Shown here one piece after another: positions 53,994-62,271 of a stretch of 64,000 bases of DNA. The stretch is from UBA961 sp049426725. Its GTDB lineage: Bacteria > Bacteroidota > Ignavibacteria > Kapaibacteriales > UBA961. Both the position numbers and the translations under genes were made by a program. The stretch lies in NCBI GenBank assembly GCA_049426725.1, contig JBMSYN010000004.1:66694-130693 (forward strand), given 5' to 3'. The notes under the pieces are model-generated. The model was not told where the DNA came from, searched no databases, and saw only the letters and a program-made list of their open reading frames with translations. Numbering within the stretch: position 1 is the first letter of the stretch; the number at the start of each line of letters is the position of its first letter.

Positions 53994-53998
53994 GAGGG

Positions 53999-54003
53999 CC
54001 TCC
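53999..54003 (-). promoter_or_regulatory. Shine-Dalgarno site fixing the T9SS protein start
   Basis: Minus-strand GGAGG five bases before the ATG at 53993, which overlaps the other candidate ATG at 54005 and so argues against it. Confidence 0.7.
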
Positions 54004-54024
54004 ATGAAAAATGTAATGGATATA

Positions 54025-54753
54025 TCAAATCTTGATTTTCAGCAGAAATCTTCCCCCAAAGGGAGCTAGGACTTTTTTGTCAAGTGATTCAACCTCTGCA
54101 TCTTGGACAATGAATCGCGATTCGACAAAAATCTGGAATCCTTTTCCAGGTCTAGGAGTCCTTATTGCAAAGACATCCAAGTTCATTGAATTGTAACCAG
54201 CATTCTCTAACAAATCAAATTCTTGTTCTGTTTTGATAATGCGAACACCATTTGATTCCCTTCTTTTTCCAAAAAAGTATGTCTTGATTTTTGCTTCTTT
54301 CAATCGAACTGGTTTTTTTTGATCGGCTTTTGTTGGCATTGAGGCCAATATCGGAATAATCATGGTATCGCAATCAATGTCAATTTCATAGGGTAATGCT
54401 TCTTCAAATTGCGATCTATCAGGTACATCGGTTCGTCCTTTGAAGGACAAAGCCACTTTAAGATTATTCCTATCAGTAGTGTCTATGAAAATATGTTCAA
54501 TCTCATGTTTATTAAAGTTGTAGGTTTCTTTATCAGGAGTAGAATTAGGATTGATACGGCTTGTCATTCCACCGCCATTAAACTCAAATGTGATATCATT
54601 GATGTTAACCGGTTTTGTTGATATCGGCACTTCGTTGATACTCGAATCAAGATCCGTTGGAGATTTGCAACCTATTATTGTGATGAGGATGATGGATCCG
54701 CATACTAATAGGATATTCTTTCCAAATGTGAAAAATGTCTTCATATTTATCAT
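54025..54753 (-). CDS. Hypothetical lipoprotein of the ECF sigma operon
   Basis: 242 residues. An N-terminal hydrophobic stretch (about 12-28) ends in a lipobox IIGC (Cys29). The mature part is beta-rich with no recognised domain, and contains GKGFQIFVESRFIVQDAEVE near the C-terminus. The ATG overlaps the stop of the anti-sigma gene (ATGA at 54750-54753), a clear sign of coupled translation. An ATG at 54744 is also possible. The next gene starts 31 bases after its stop. A surface or periplasmic partner of the T9SS protein or the anti-sigma factor is an inference from gene order only. Confidence 0.75.
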   Translation of the reverse strand: MINMKTFFTFGKNILLVCGSIILITIIGCKSPTDLDSSINEVPISTKPVNINDITFEFNGGGMTSRINPNSTPDKETYNFNKHEIEHIFIDTTDRNNLKVALSFKGRTDVPDRSQFEEALPYEIDIDCDTMIIPILASMPTKADQKKPVRLKEAKIKTYFFGKRRESNGVRIIKTEQEFDLLENAGYNSMNLDVFAIRTPRPGKGFQIFVESRFIVQDAEVESLDKKVLAPFGGRFLLKIKI

Positions 54754-55979
54754 AAGGTGATAGAGATTCCGTAGAGCAAATCAAGTTTTTGTGAATCAAA
54801 CCAATTGCCTTGGAATTGAAAGCGAGAATATGATTGTTCAATGCCGAGTTGCAATCCGATATTTGATGATAATGGGTAAGAGATACCTAATCCAAAACGA
54901 CCAAGCAAGCCAATCTCGGTTCCGCCTGCAACTGCTTGAGCATAGAAACGGGAATTACCAAGATAGGAAAGTGGTGATGTTCTACCTTGCATGAACAAAC
55001 CACCTGTCAGCATTGGAGCATATTGATTGAATGTATATGTTCTGTCTTCTTTCATTCCATGATAATTCAATACAAATGGCTCACGACCTGCTTCCAATCC
55101 AACAGCAACATGTTCGCCCAATGACCAAGCAAAGGTAAGGCGTGTATTGTCCAAAATCCCTAATTGCTCCCGAATACCGGTAAATTCCGGCGATTGCAAT
55201 GTTGAGATATTTCTGAATTGCATCCAGAATTGAGGATAATTGCTTTGGACATTATCAGACAAAACAATTCCACCGATTGATTCTATTGGTTTTGTTTCGG
55301 AATTTGTTTCGACGATTGATGTTTGATTGTCTTGATCAATCAATTTTCCAATATGTTCTTCAGTTTTTACCTGATTGGAAATATTGTTGTCATTCTTCTC
55401 ATCAATTACGCTTACTGTTTTGGTTTCTTGGTTTACAGAAATTGGTGGCAAGGTTATGAGTGGAGTTACACTTGCGGTATTAAGCACTCTGTCCTTGTAA
55501 ATCACTCGCACAGGTGCGGTTTGCTGCAAAATGATTTCCGGCACTTCTGGTGAAACGCCAATTGTTCTCAATGGCGCGATGCCATCTTTTGTGGAATGAT
55601 TGCGCATCATGTTTATAAGTTCGTCACGCTCATTGCCATCAAATCGATTGCCTATCCCATAACCACCGGCTAAACCAAGAGCAAGGAATGTCAATGGAAG
55701 CAATGCCTTTTTCCAATTTGATGTTTGTTGATTTGTTTGCGCAGTCATTCCCAATCGAGAAAACACTTCATCTTTTGCATTAATCGGAGGCGTAAATGCT
55801 TCCATATCATGAGGAATCACATTGCGCATGGTGACAAGTTCACGCATGGTTGCACGTGAATCTTCTTCATTTGTTGCCAATGATTGAAACATTGCATCTT
55901 CTTGATCTATTGGCAATTCGCCATCGAGATAAGAAATCAATTGTTCATCAATGTGTTCAGGTTTTGGATTCTGATTCAT
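54750..55979 (-). CDS. Anti-sigma factor-like protein fused to a C-terminal beta-barrel-like domain
   Basis: 409 residues from ATG 55979. Residues 1-85 resemble the cytoplasmic anti-sigma domain (EHIDEQLISYLDGELPIDQED; no zinc-binding HxxxCxxC). One membrane helix is at about 92-110 (ALLPLTFLALGLAGGYGIG). A polar, Pro/Thr/Gln-rich linker of roughly 130 residues leads to a beta-rich region (about 250-409) with alternating aromatic strands (LTFAWSLGEHVAVGLEAGRE, then YAPMLTGGLFMQG and GRFGLGISYPLSSNIGLQLG), ending LLYGISITL. This fits an eight-strand outer-membrane barrel. It would then cross both membranes, as reported for dual-membrane-spanning anti-sigma factors of Bacteroides. Starts 20 bases after the ECF sigma gene ends. 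Confidence 0.82.
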   Translation of the reverse strand: MNQNPKPEHIDEQLISYLDGELPIDQEDAMFQSLATNEEDSRATMRELVTMRNVIPHDMEAFTPPINAKDEVFSRLGMTAQTNQQTSNWKKALLPLTFLALGLAGGYGIGNRFDGNERDELINMMRNHSTKDGIAPLRTIGVSPEVPEIILQQTAPVRVIYKDRVLNTASVTPLITLPPISVNQETKTVSVIDEKNDNNISNQVKTEEHIGKLIDQDNQTSIVETNSETKPIESIGGIVLSDNVQSNYPQFWMQFRNISTLQSPEFTGIREQLGILDNTRLTFAWSLGEHVAVGLEAGREPFVLNYHGMKEDRTYTFNQYAPMLTGGLFMQGRTSPLSYLGNSRFYAQAVAGGTEIGLLGRFGLGISYPLSSNIGLQLGIEQSYSRFQFQGNWFDSQKLDLLYGISITL

Positions 55980-55998
55980 ATCATTTCGATCATTGTGT

Positions 55999-56565
55999 TC
56001 AGTGTTGAGAGAGATCCGCAACATAAGGTGCGAGAATCTCACGGATTTTTTGCTTTGCTCGGAAAATTCTGATTTTCACTGTTGAGAGAGAACACTCTGT
56101 TAAATCAGCAATTTCCTGATAACTTAAACCTTCATATTCGCGAAGAACAAATGCTTCTTTATAATCGCCGGGCAATTGTTCCATGGCTTTTGTGATTAAT
56201 CCCAATAATTCTTTCTTCTCATGAGGCATGTCTGAATGTAGGGGAAGATGAAACTCCTCCAAACTGACATGTCCTTTTTGACCCCTCTGCATGTTCAAAC
56301 AAAGATTTCGAGCTATTCTCAATAAGTATGCAGGAACATTTGTCATTTCTCTTTCCTGCTGGGCACTATTGAAAAACTTGACGAATGTATCCTGAAATGC
56401 ATCCTGCGCTTTGTCATAATCACCCAAAATTCTTCTGCAATAGGCAAAGATTCGAGGAGAATATCGAGCATATAACTCCGCAAATGCCTGCTCTGAAAGA
56501 GGTTTACCCAATCTGAGCATGGCATAAAGATCTATGTCGGAATGTTGTGCAAGACTTTTCGTCAT
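55999..56565 (-). CDS. ECF sigma factor (sigma-70 family)
   Basis: 188 residues from ATG 56565. Sigma region 2 has FAELYARYSPRIFAYCRR and then DKAQDAFQDTFVKFF; region 4 has GLSYQEIADLTECSLSTVKIRIFRAKQKI. No region 3, so an extracytoplasmic-function type. It heads a four-gene operon with its probable anti-sigma factor. The upstream frame to 56727 adds 54 residues unlike any sigma factor and crosses the TAAATTTG element at 56589-56596, so it is rejected. Target promoters are unknown, but the first target is probably its own operon. Confidence 0.92.
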   Translation of the reverse strand: MTKSLAQHSDIDLYAMLRLGKPLSEQAFAELYARYSPRIFAYCRRILGDYDKAQDAFQDTFVKFFNSAQQEREMTNVPAYLLRIARNLCLNMQRGQKGHVSLEEFHLPLHSDMPHEKKELLGLITKAMEQLPGDYKEAFVLREYEGLSYQEIADLTECSLSTVKIRIFRAKQKIREILAPYVADLSQH

Positions 56566-56588
56566 ACGCGATAAATAACAGTGATATG

Positions 56589-56596
56589 CAAATTTA
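56589..56596 (-). promoter_or_regulatory. Candidate -7 promoter element (TAAATTTG) for the ECF sigma operon
   Basis: Perfect TAnnTTTG on the minus strand, 24 bases before the ATG at 56565. This is the housekeeping-type element; a separate ECF-type promoter was not identified. Confidence 0.5.
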
Positions 56597-56685
56597 GTTA
56601 CATTTAATGGCATGAGAACACTGCATTGCTCCAAGTAGGTAATTAAGGAATGCTTATCACCTTTTCCGAAATGGCTCAGCTTTGC

Positions 56686-56693
56686 TATTTTTG
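56686..56693 (+). promoter_or_regulatory. Candidate -7 promoter element (TATTTTTG) for the TerC gene
   Basis: Perfect TAnnTTTG, 44 bases before the TerC ATG at 56737, divergent from the sigma-factor promoter. Confidence 0.5.
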
Positions 56694-56736
56694 ATGAATC
56701 AAGAAGAAGGGTTGTTTCACACATCACAGTTGATTC

Positions 56737-57483
56737 ATGGATTTTTTACAGATATTTCTCACTCCTGAGGGCTTGTTTAGTTTACTCACGCTTTCCATGC
56801 TGGAAATAGCATTGGGGATCGACAATGTCATCTTTGTTTCGATAATTATTGGGAAATTACCCAAAGAACGCCATGTTCTTGCCAGAAGAATATGGATTGG
56901 CGGTGCATTGATTCTGCGTTTTTGTCTATTGATGAGCATTTCTTATTTGGCGGGGCTCATTTATCCCATTTTTTCTTTGATGGGACATGATTTCAGCGGT
57001 AGAGATCTAATCATGATGTTTGGTGGGTTATTTCTGCTTGCCAAAAGCACTTTGGAGATTCATTCAAAATTGGAAGGAATGGAGCATGGTCAATCAGCAA
57101 ACCAAAAAGCAGGTGCGGGCGTATTCGGTTTGGTGATTGGGCAAGTATTGCTCATAGATTTGGTGTTTTCTCTTGATTCTGTCATCACGGCCATTGGCCT
57201 TGCCAATCATATTCCCATCATGGTTGCCGCGATTGTGATTGCCCTTGCAATCATGCTGCTTTCATCGACCGCGATCAGTGAATTTGTTGATAGACATCCC
57301 ACGCTGAAGATGCTTGCTTTGTCTTTTTTATTGATGGTGGGGTTAACATTATTCGTTGAGGGATTCGGTGTGCATGTTCCCAAAGGATATATTTACACCG
57401 CTATGGCTTTCTCATTATTGGTGGAAACATTGAATATTCGTTTAAGAAAAAAGACTCAAACACCACCCGTTCATTTACGGTGA
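56737..57483 (+). CDS. TerC family integral membrane protein
   Basis: 248 residues with about seven membrane helices. TerC hallmarks are the acidic segment LEIALGIDNVIFVS in an early helix and VFSLDSVITAIGLA in a later one; the charged Asp residues within helices are thought to handle metal ions. Family members take part in tellurite resistance or manganese export, and some E. coli-type paralogues have no known phenotype. No ter gene cluster is present, so tellurite resistance is not implied. The following aminotransferase begins three bases after its stop. Confidence 0.92.
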   Translation: MDFLQIFLTPEGLFSLLTLSMLEIALGIDNVIFVSIIIGKLPKERHVLARRIWIGGALILRFCLLMSISYLAGLIYPIFSLMGHDFSGRDLIMMFGGLFLLAKSTLEIHSKLEGMEHGQSANQKAGAGVFGLVIGQVLLIDLVFSLDSVITAIGLANHIPIMVAAIVIALAIMLLSSTAISEFVDRHPTLKMLALSFLLMVGLTLFVEGFGVHVPKGYIYTAMAFSLLVETLNIRLRKKTQTPPVHLR

Positions 57484-57486
57484 TGC

Positions 57487-58656
57487 ATGCCAGGTAAATC
57501 TCATTTTCATGCAGATAGAATAGCCAATGTTGGCATGACCATCTTTTCCGAGATGACTCGTCTTGCACAAGAGCACAATGCAGTGAACCTTGGGCAAGGC
57601 TTCCCGGATTTTGATGGTCCGCAGGAAATCAAGAGACTTGCCATGGAAGCCATAGCTTCGGGGAAGAATCAGTATGCCCCAATGATTGGTTTACCCGCTT
57701 TGCGTCGAGCCATAGCTAGACATCAATCTCGCTTTTATGTGCATGAAGTCGATCCCGATTTGGAAGTGACAGTTACAACCGGTGCAACGGAAGGCTTGCT
57801 TTGCACATTACTTGCTTTCATCAATCCCGGTGATGAAGTGATTGTCTTTGAGCCATGTTATGATTCATATGTTCCAGTCATTCGGATGGCCGGAGGCATT
57901 CCGGTGCCGGTCACTCTGCATGAACCACTGTTCAAATTCAATCACCATGAATTGCGAGAAGCATTCACAGATAAAACAAAAGCAATCATCATCAATACAC
58001 CTCATAATCCAACCGGGATGATGTTCAATCAATTGGAATTGGGGTATATCTCTGATTTATGTCAAGAATTTGATGCACTAGCAATCTTGGATGAAGTATA
58101 TGAACACATCGTGTTCAATCAATCGGGGCATGTTCAAATGCGATCATTGCCCGATATGAAACATCGCACAATTACGATTTCAAGTCTTGGAAAAACTTGT
58201 TCATTCACAGGTTGGAAAATTGGATGGGTTATAGCTCCGGAAGAATTGACTTTGCATATAAGAAATGTGCATCAATACACTGTATTTTCAACGGCAACGC
58301 CATTTCAAGGAGCTGCCGCAGCTGCTTTGGATTTACCAGACTCCTTTTATTCCGGCTTGATTGAAATGTATCGAGAAAAAAGAGATTTTCTTGCACATGC
58401 ACTTGCCGGTGCCGGACTCCATCCCATCTTGCCTGATGGTGCCTATTTCATCATGGCGGACACCTCGGACTATCCATTCCCCAATATGCGTGCCTTTTCT
58501 TCGTGGTTGATTAAGGAGATAGGTATTGCTTGCATCCCCAATGCAAGTTTTTACCTTCGACCCGAAAGAGCAGGGAATTATGTCAGATTCTGCTTTTGCA
58601 AGAATAATCAAACATTGGAATTGGCGGCAGAGAGGCTCTCACTCATGCGCTCTTAA
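57487..58656 (+). CDS. PLP-dependent aminotransferase of the methionine/kynurenine type (YbdL-like)
   Basis: 389 residues, fold-type I aminotransferase. Early segment AVNLGQGFPDFDGPQEIKRL and YAPMIGLPALRRAIA are shared by YbdL (methionine aminotransferase) and kynurenine aminotransferase. Residues for PLP: TTGATEGL, the NTPHNPTG segment with the conserved Asn, the Asp in AILDEVYEH, and the Schiff-base Lys in SSLGKTCSFTGWKIGW. A C-terminal Arg for the substrate carboxylate lies in NYVRFCFCK. Because kmo is also in this window, a kynurenine role is worth considering, but the two genes are 13 kb apart. Confidence 0.9.
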   Translation: MPGKSHFHADRIANVGMTIFSEMTRLAQEHNAVNLGQGFPDFDGPQEIKRLAMEAIASGKNQYAPMIGLPALRRAIARHQSRFYVHEVDPDLEVTVTTGATEGLLCTLLAFINPGDEVIVFEPCYDSYVPVIRMAGGIPVPVTLHEPLFKFNHHELREAFTDKTKAIIINTPHNPTGMMFNQLELGYISDLCQEFDALAILDEVYEHIVFNQSGHVQMRSLPDMKHRTITISSLGKTCSFTGWKIGWVIAPEELTLHIRNVHQYTVFSTATPFQGAAAAALDLPDSFYSGLIEMYREKRDFLAHALAGAGLHPILPDGAYFIMADTSDYPFPNMRAFSSWLIKEIGIACIPNASFYLRPERAGNYVRFCFCKNNQTLELAAERLSLMRS

Positions 58657-58755
58657 GCCCAACTCGAGTGGCTGTAAGGATGGCAATGTCTCGCTTGTCC
58701 ACATATTGTATGGCATTTGCTCTTGCAAGTACAATCATTCACGCTTTTTCGATGG

Positions 58756-58763
58756 TATTTTTG
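58756..58763 (+). promoter_or_regulatory. Candidate -7 promoter element (TATTTTTG) for trxA
   Basis: Perfect TAnnTTTG, 52 bases before the trxA ATG, in a 158-base gap that otherwise shows nothing I can interpret. Confidence 0.5.
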
Positions 58764-58814
58764 TAATTTAGCAGCCATCGCATTTCATATCAATCAATCA
58801 ACAGGTATAGAATC

Positions 58815-59141
58815 ATGTCTCAACCACTGCATATCACCGATGAAAACTTTGATGCAGAAGTTTTGAATTCCGATAAACCCGTTCTTGTGGACTTTTGGGC
58901 TACATGGTGCGGACCTTGCCGCATGATCGCTCCAATTATAGAAGATTTGGCGAAAGATTATGATGGTAAAGCAGTCATCGGAAAATTGGATGTCGACAAT
59001 AATCAACAATCAGCAGAGAAGTTTGGCATTCGCTCAATTCCTACTATTCTGATTTTTAAAGGTGGTCAATTGGTTGACACAATCATTGGTGCAGTTGGCA
59101 AACCATATATCACCGAGCGCCTCGATGCGCACATGAATTAA
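58815..59141 (+). CDS. trxA: Thioredoxin
   Basis: 108 residues, usual thioredoxin length. Redox-active WCGPC at 31-35 (VDFWATWCGPCRM). The cis-proline loop is IRSIPTILIFKGG. Reduces disulfides in ribonucleotide reductase and other cytoplasmic proteins. ATG at 58815 after a GTATAGA-type leader. The pterin dehydratase gene follows after 16 bases. Confidence 0.97.
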   Translation: MSQPLHITDENFDAEVLNSDKPVLVDFWATWCGPCRMIAPIIEDLAKDYDGKAVIGKLDVDNNQQSAEKFGIRSIPTILIFKGGQLVDTIIGAVGKPYITERLDAHMN

Positions 59142-59157
59142 TTGGATTGCAGTAAGC

Positions 59158-59451
59158 ATGAGTAGGCCTGAACTTCTTTCGCAAGATGCTTTGCGACATC
59201 ATTTGGTTCTCCTGCCAACTTGGGAATCCGATGGAAATACCATTCGCAAAACATTCATAGTGCAAAACTTTGTGTCTGCGATTGGTTTTGTAAATGCAAT
59301 CGCCATACATGCTGAAACCATGGATCATCATCCCGATATACGAATCTATGGATGGAATAAAGTTGATATTGCAATCAGCACGCATGATCAAGGTGGTTTA
59401 ACTGAATTGGACATGGATTTGGCGAGTAAAATCGATGCAATCTCTCTGTGA
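59158..59451 (+). CDS. phhB: Pterin-4-alpha-carbinolamine dehydratase
   Basis: 97 residues, DCoH-like alpha/beta fold. Dehydrates 4a-hydroxytetrahydrobiopterin, regenerating the pterin cofactor of aromatic amino acid hydroxylases. The core AETMDHHPDIRIYGWNKVDI carries the conserved His-His-Pro. No aromatic amino acid hydroxylase (phhA) is in the window. In several bacteria phhB also works in other pterin chemistry. Short spacing from trxA suggests cotranscription. A terminator follows. Confidence 0.93.
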   Translation: MSRPELLSQDALRHHLVLLPTWESDGNTIRKTFIVQNFVSAIGFVNAIAIHAETMDHHPDIRIYGWNKVDIAISTHDQGGLTELDMDLASKIDAISL

Positions 59452-59480
59452 ATTCATACCCTGACAGTGAAATCTTTTGG

Positions 59481-59514
59481 GCAACCCTTGCTTTGTCAAA
59501 GGTTGCTTTTTTTA
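59481..59514 (+). terminator. Rho-independent terminator after phhB
   Basis: GCAACCCTT (59481-59489) pairs with AAGGTTGC (59499-59506; one bulged base) and is followed by seven T (59507-59513). It closes the trxA-phhB unit before eno. Confidence 0.8.
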
Positions 59515-59533
59515 TCATTTAACTTAGACAATC

Positions 59534-60814
59534 ATGAATCCGATTATTGTAGATGTTCATGCACGTGAAATTCTTGATTCTAGAGGCAATCCAACCATTG
59601 AAGTGGATGTGATTCTCGAAGATGGCTCATTCGGCAGTGCCGCCGTACCTTCCGGTGCAAGCACGGGCGAACATGAGGCATGTGAATTGAGAGATGGCGA
59701 TTCTTCGCGATATGGGGGCAAAGGGACACAAAAAGCCGTTGAGAATGTCAATACAATAATTGCCGAAGCATTAGAAGACATGGATGCCGATGATCAGCAT
59801 GAAATCGATGAATTACTGATTGATTTGGATGGCACTGCAAATAAATCTCATTTGGGTGCAAATGCAATTTTGGGTGTGTCAATGGCTGTTGCAAAAGCTG
59901 CGGCTGCAAGTTATGGAACACCTCTCTATCGATATCTCGGTGGCATTGTTGGCAATACATTGCCCGTACCGATGATGAATATTTTGAATGGTGGCAAACA
60001 TGCAGACAATACAGTTGACATTCAAGAATTCATGGTGATGCCAGTAGGCGCCGATACATTTTCTGAAGCGCTACGCATGGGAACGGAAATTTTCCATGCA
60101 TTGCGTTCTGTATTGAAAAAAAGCAATTACAATACATCCGTTGGCGATGAAGGTGGTTTTGCTCCTTCATTGAAATCTAATGAAGAAGCATTTGATGTGA
60201 TTATGAATGCAATTCTTGCAACCGGACTACAGCCGGGTGAAGATATTGTGCTCGCGATTGATGTTGCTGCAAGTGAAATGTATAAGGATGGAATCTATCA
60301 GATGTATAAATCCGGTGGTGCATCCAAAACTGCTGAAGAAATGGTTGCATGGTATGCGTCAATGTGCGATCAATATCCTTTGTTCTCAATTGAAGATGGC
60401 ATGGGAGAAAATGATTGGTCCGGCTGGGCAATGCTCACCGAGGCATTGTCAAGCAAAGGCGTGCAACTTGTTGGTGATGATTTATTTGTCACCAATCCCG
60501 CATTTCTTCAAAGAGGAATCGATGAAAACATTGCAAATGCAATCTTGATTAAAGTCAATCAGATTGGAACATTGACTGAAACATTGCACACGATTGCTCT
60601 TGCAAAAGAGAATCAGTATGGAACAATCATTTCGCATCGATCCGGTGAGACGGAGGATGTCACGATTGCAGACATCGCTGTTGCGACCAATGCCGGACAA
60701 ATCAAAACCGGAGCGCCAAGTCGCACGGATCGCGTTGCCAAGTATAATCAACTATTGAGAATTGAAGAAGAACTTGGAAGTTCTGCCCGTTATGCGGGAA
60801 AGTCCATACTTTGA
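59534..60814 (+). CDS. eno: Enolase
   Basis: 426 residues. Dehydrates 2-phosphoglycerate to phosphoenolpyruvate in glycolysis. Start PIIVDVHAREILDSRGNPTIEVDV. The phosphate and metal loop SGASTGEHEA, GDEGGFAPSL, LVGDDLFVTNP and SHRSGETEDVTIAD contain the metal ligands and catalytic residues. It is its own unit after the terminator or may be read through to the phosphohexomutase 39 bases later. Confidence 0.98.
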   Translation: MNPIIVDVHAREILDSRGNPTIEVDVILEDGSFGSAAVPSGASTGEHEACELRDGDSSRYGGKGTQKAVENVNTIIAEALEDMDADDQHEIDELLIDLDGTANKSHLGANAILGVSMAVAKAAAASYGTPLYRYLGGIVGNTLPVPMMNILNGGKHADNTVDIQEFMVMPVGADTFSEALRMGTEIFHALRSVLKKSNYNTSVGDEGGFAPSLKSNEEAFDVIMNAILATGLQPGEDIVLAIDVAASEMYKDGIYQMYKSGGASKTAEEMVAWYASMCDQYPLFSIEDGMGENDWSGWAMLTEALSSKGVQLVGDDLFVTNPAFLQRGIDENIANAILIKVNQIGTLTETLHTIALAKENQYGTIISHRSGETEDVTIADIAVATNAGQIKTGAPSRTDRVAKYNQLLRIEEELGSSARYAGKSIL

Positions 60815-60853
60815 TCGGATTGAATGATACACCACATTTGAAGCGAGATTGAT

Positions 60854-62254
60854 ATGAATATTGTCTTTGGAACCGATGGATGGCGCGGCATCATAGCTCG
60901 CGACTTCACCTATGACAATCTTTCCTTGGTTGCAACTGCAACCGCGAATTATATCACCCGAATCGGAGATAAAAATCCTTCCGCAGTTATCGGATATGAT
61001 ACGCGATTCATGTCCAGAGAATTTGCAGAAGAAACTGCGCGTGTTTTTGCTTCGCATGGCATCACGGTACATTTGTCTCAGGATATATCATCCACTCCTC
61101 AGGTGTCTTTTCATACAAAACAAAAAGGTTCCGTTCTTGGAATCGTAATCACTGCGAGTCATAATCCTCCAATCTATAGCGGATTCAAAGTGAAGGGTCG
61201 TTTTGGTGGTCCTGCATATCCAGAAGAAATTGCGGAGATTGAAAAGGAATTGGAAAAATTGGGTGGTAAAATTCCCAAAGCCCCCCAAAAAACGTTAGAT
61301 GAATATATCCTCGAACGCATGATTCGTCCATTCGATGCGCAGGAATCTTATTTGCGATATATCAGAAAAAAAATCGATCTTGATTTAATAAATGATTCCG
61401 GATATTCTGTTCTTCTTGATGCAATGTATGGTGCAGGACAGAACATTCTTCCAAAAGTGTTGAACAATGTGACTGAATTGCATGCCGAAGTGAATCCCAC
61501 ATTTGGTGAAGTAAAACATCCTGAACCGATTCCGCATAATCTACATGAATTTCTTGAACACATGAAAACGGGGAAATTCGATATTGGTATTGCGACTGAT
61601 GGTGATGCTGACAGGCTTGGTGCGGCAGACAATGAAGGCAACTTTGTAGATTCGCAAAAGTTGTTCATGTTATTGCTCAAATATGTTTGGGAAGTTAAGA
61701 AGAAGCGCGGTGCTGTGGTGAAAACGGTTTCCGTTACTTCTATGATTGAAAAATATTGCGCAAAACATTCCATACCATTACACGAAACTCCGGTTGGTTT
61801 CAAGTATGTGTCAAAATTCATGAATGAGGAAAAGATCATCGTAGGTGGTGAAGAATCCGGTGGACTTGGCACAATGTTGCATATACCCGAACGCGATGGA
61901 ATATTCAATGCATTGTTGCTCATTGAAATGATGGCAACTCGTAAAAAGTCATTGCGTGAACTATGTGATGAATTGGATGAAGAGTTTGGTCCACACAGAT
62001 ATATGCGAAAGGATGTACATGTGACTGCTCAGAAGAAAAAGGCAATTCTCGCTGCTTGCGCAAAAGGTCCAACAAAGATTGGAAGATTTCCGGTAATTGG
62101 TTCAAATACCAGAGATGGTTTTAAGTTTTTTGTTGACAATGGCTGGTTGCTTATCAGAGCTTCCGGTACCGAGCCACTCATACGATTTTATGCAGAAGCG
62201 GAATCGATGGGGAAAGTCAATGAATTGCTTGAAGAAGGAATCAAATTACATTGA
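60854..62254 (+). CDS. Phosphoglucomutase/phosphomannomutase family protein
   Basis: 466 residues, alpha-D-phosphohexomutase superfamily. Phosphoserine loop TASHNPP, metal loop ATDGDADRLG, sugar loop GGEESGG and the phosphate-binding loop RASGTEPLIRFY are all intact. The substrate (glucose, mannose or glucosamine phosphate) cannot be told from the motifs alone. A weaker CACATTTG element lies at 60833-60840. Confidence 0.92.
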   Translation: MNIVFGTDGWRGIIARDFTYDNLSLVATATANYITRIGDKNPSAVIGYDTRFMSREFAEETARVFASHGITVHLSQDISSTPQVSFHTKQKGSVLGIVITASHNPPIYSGFKVKGRFGGPAYPEEIAEIEKELEKLGGKIPKAPQKTLDEYILERMIRPFDAQESYLRYIRKKIDLDLINDSGYSVLLDAMYGAGQNILPKVLNNVTELHAEVNPTFGEVKHPEPIPHNLHEFLEHMKTGKFDIGIATDGDADRLGAADNEGNFVDSQKLFMLLLKYVWEVKKKRGAVVKTVSVTSMIEKYCAKHSIPLHETPVGFKYVSKFMNEEKIIVGGEESGGLGTMLHIPERDGIFNALLLIEMMATRKKSLRELCDELDEEFGPHRYMRKDVHVTAQKKKAILAACAKGPTKIGRFPVIGSNTRDGFKFFVDNGWLLIRASGTEPLIRFYAEAESMGKVNELLEEGIKLH

Positions 62255-62271
62255 CATATTCGGTATAGCTC

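Noticed and set aside
56565..56727. Longer N-terminus for the ECF sigma factor
   Set aside because: The extra 54 residues resemble no sigma factor and cross the promoter-like element.
58657..58755. Gene or RNA in the gap before trxA
   Set aside because: No open frame, stem or motif beyond the promoter octamer that I could support.
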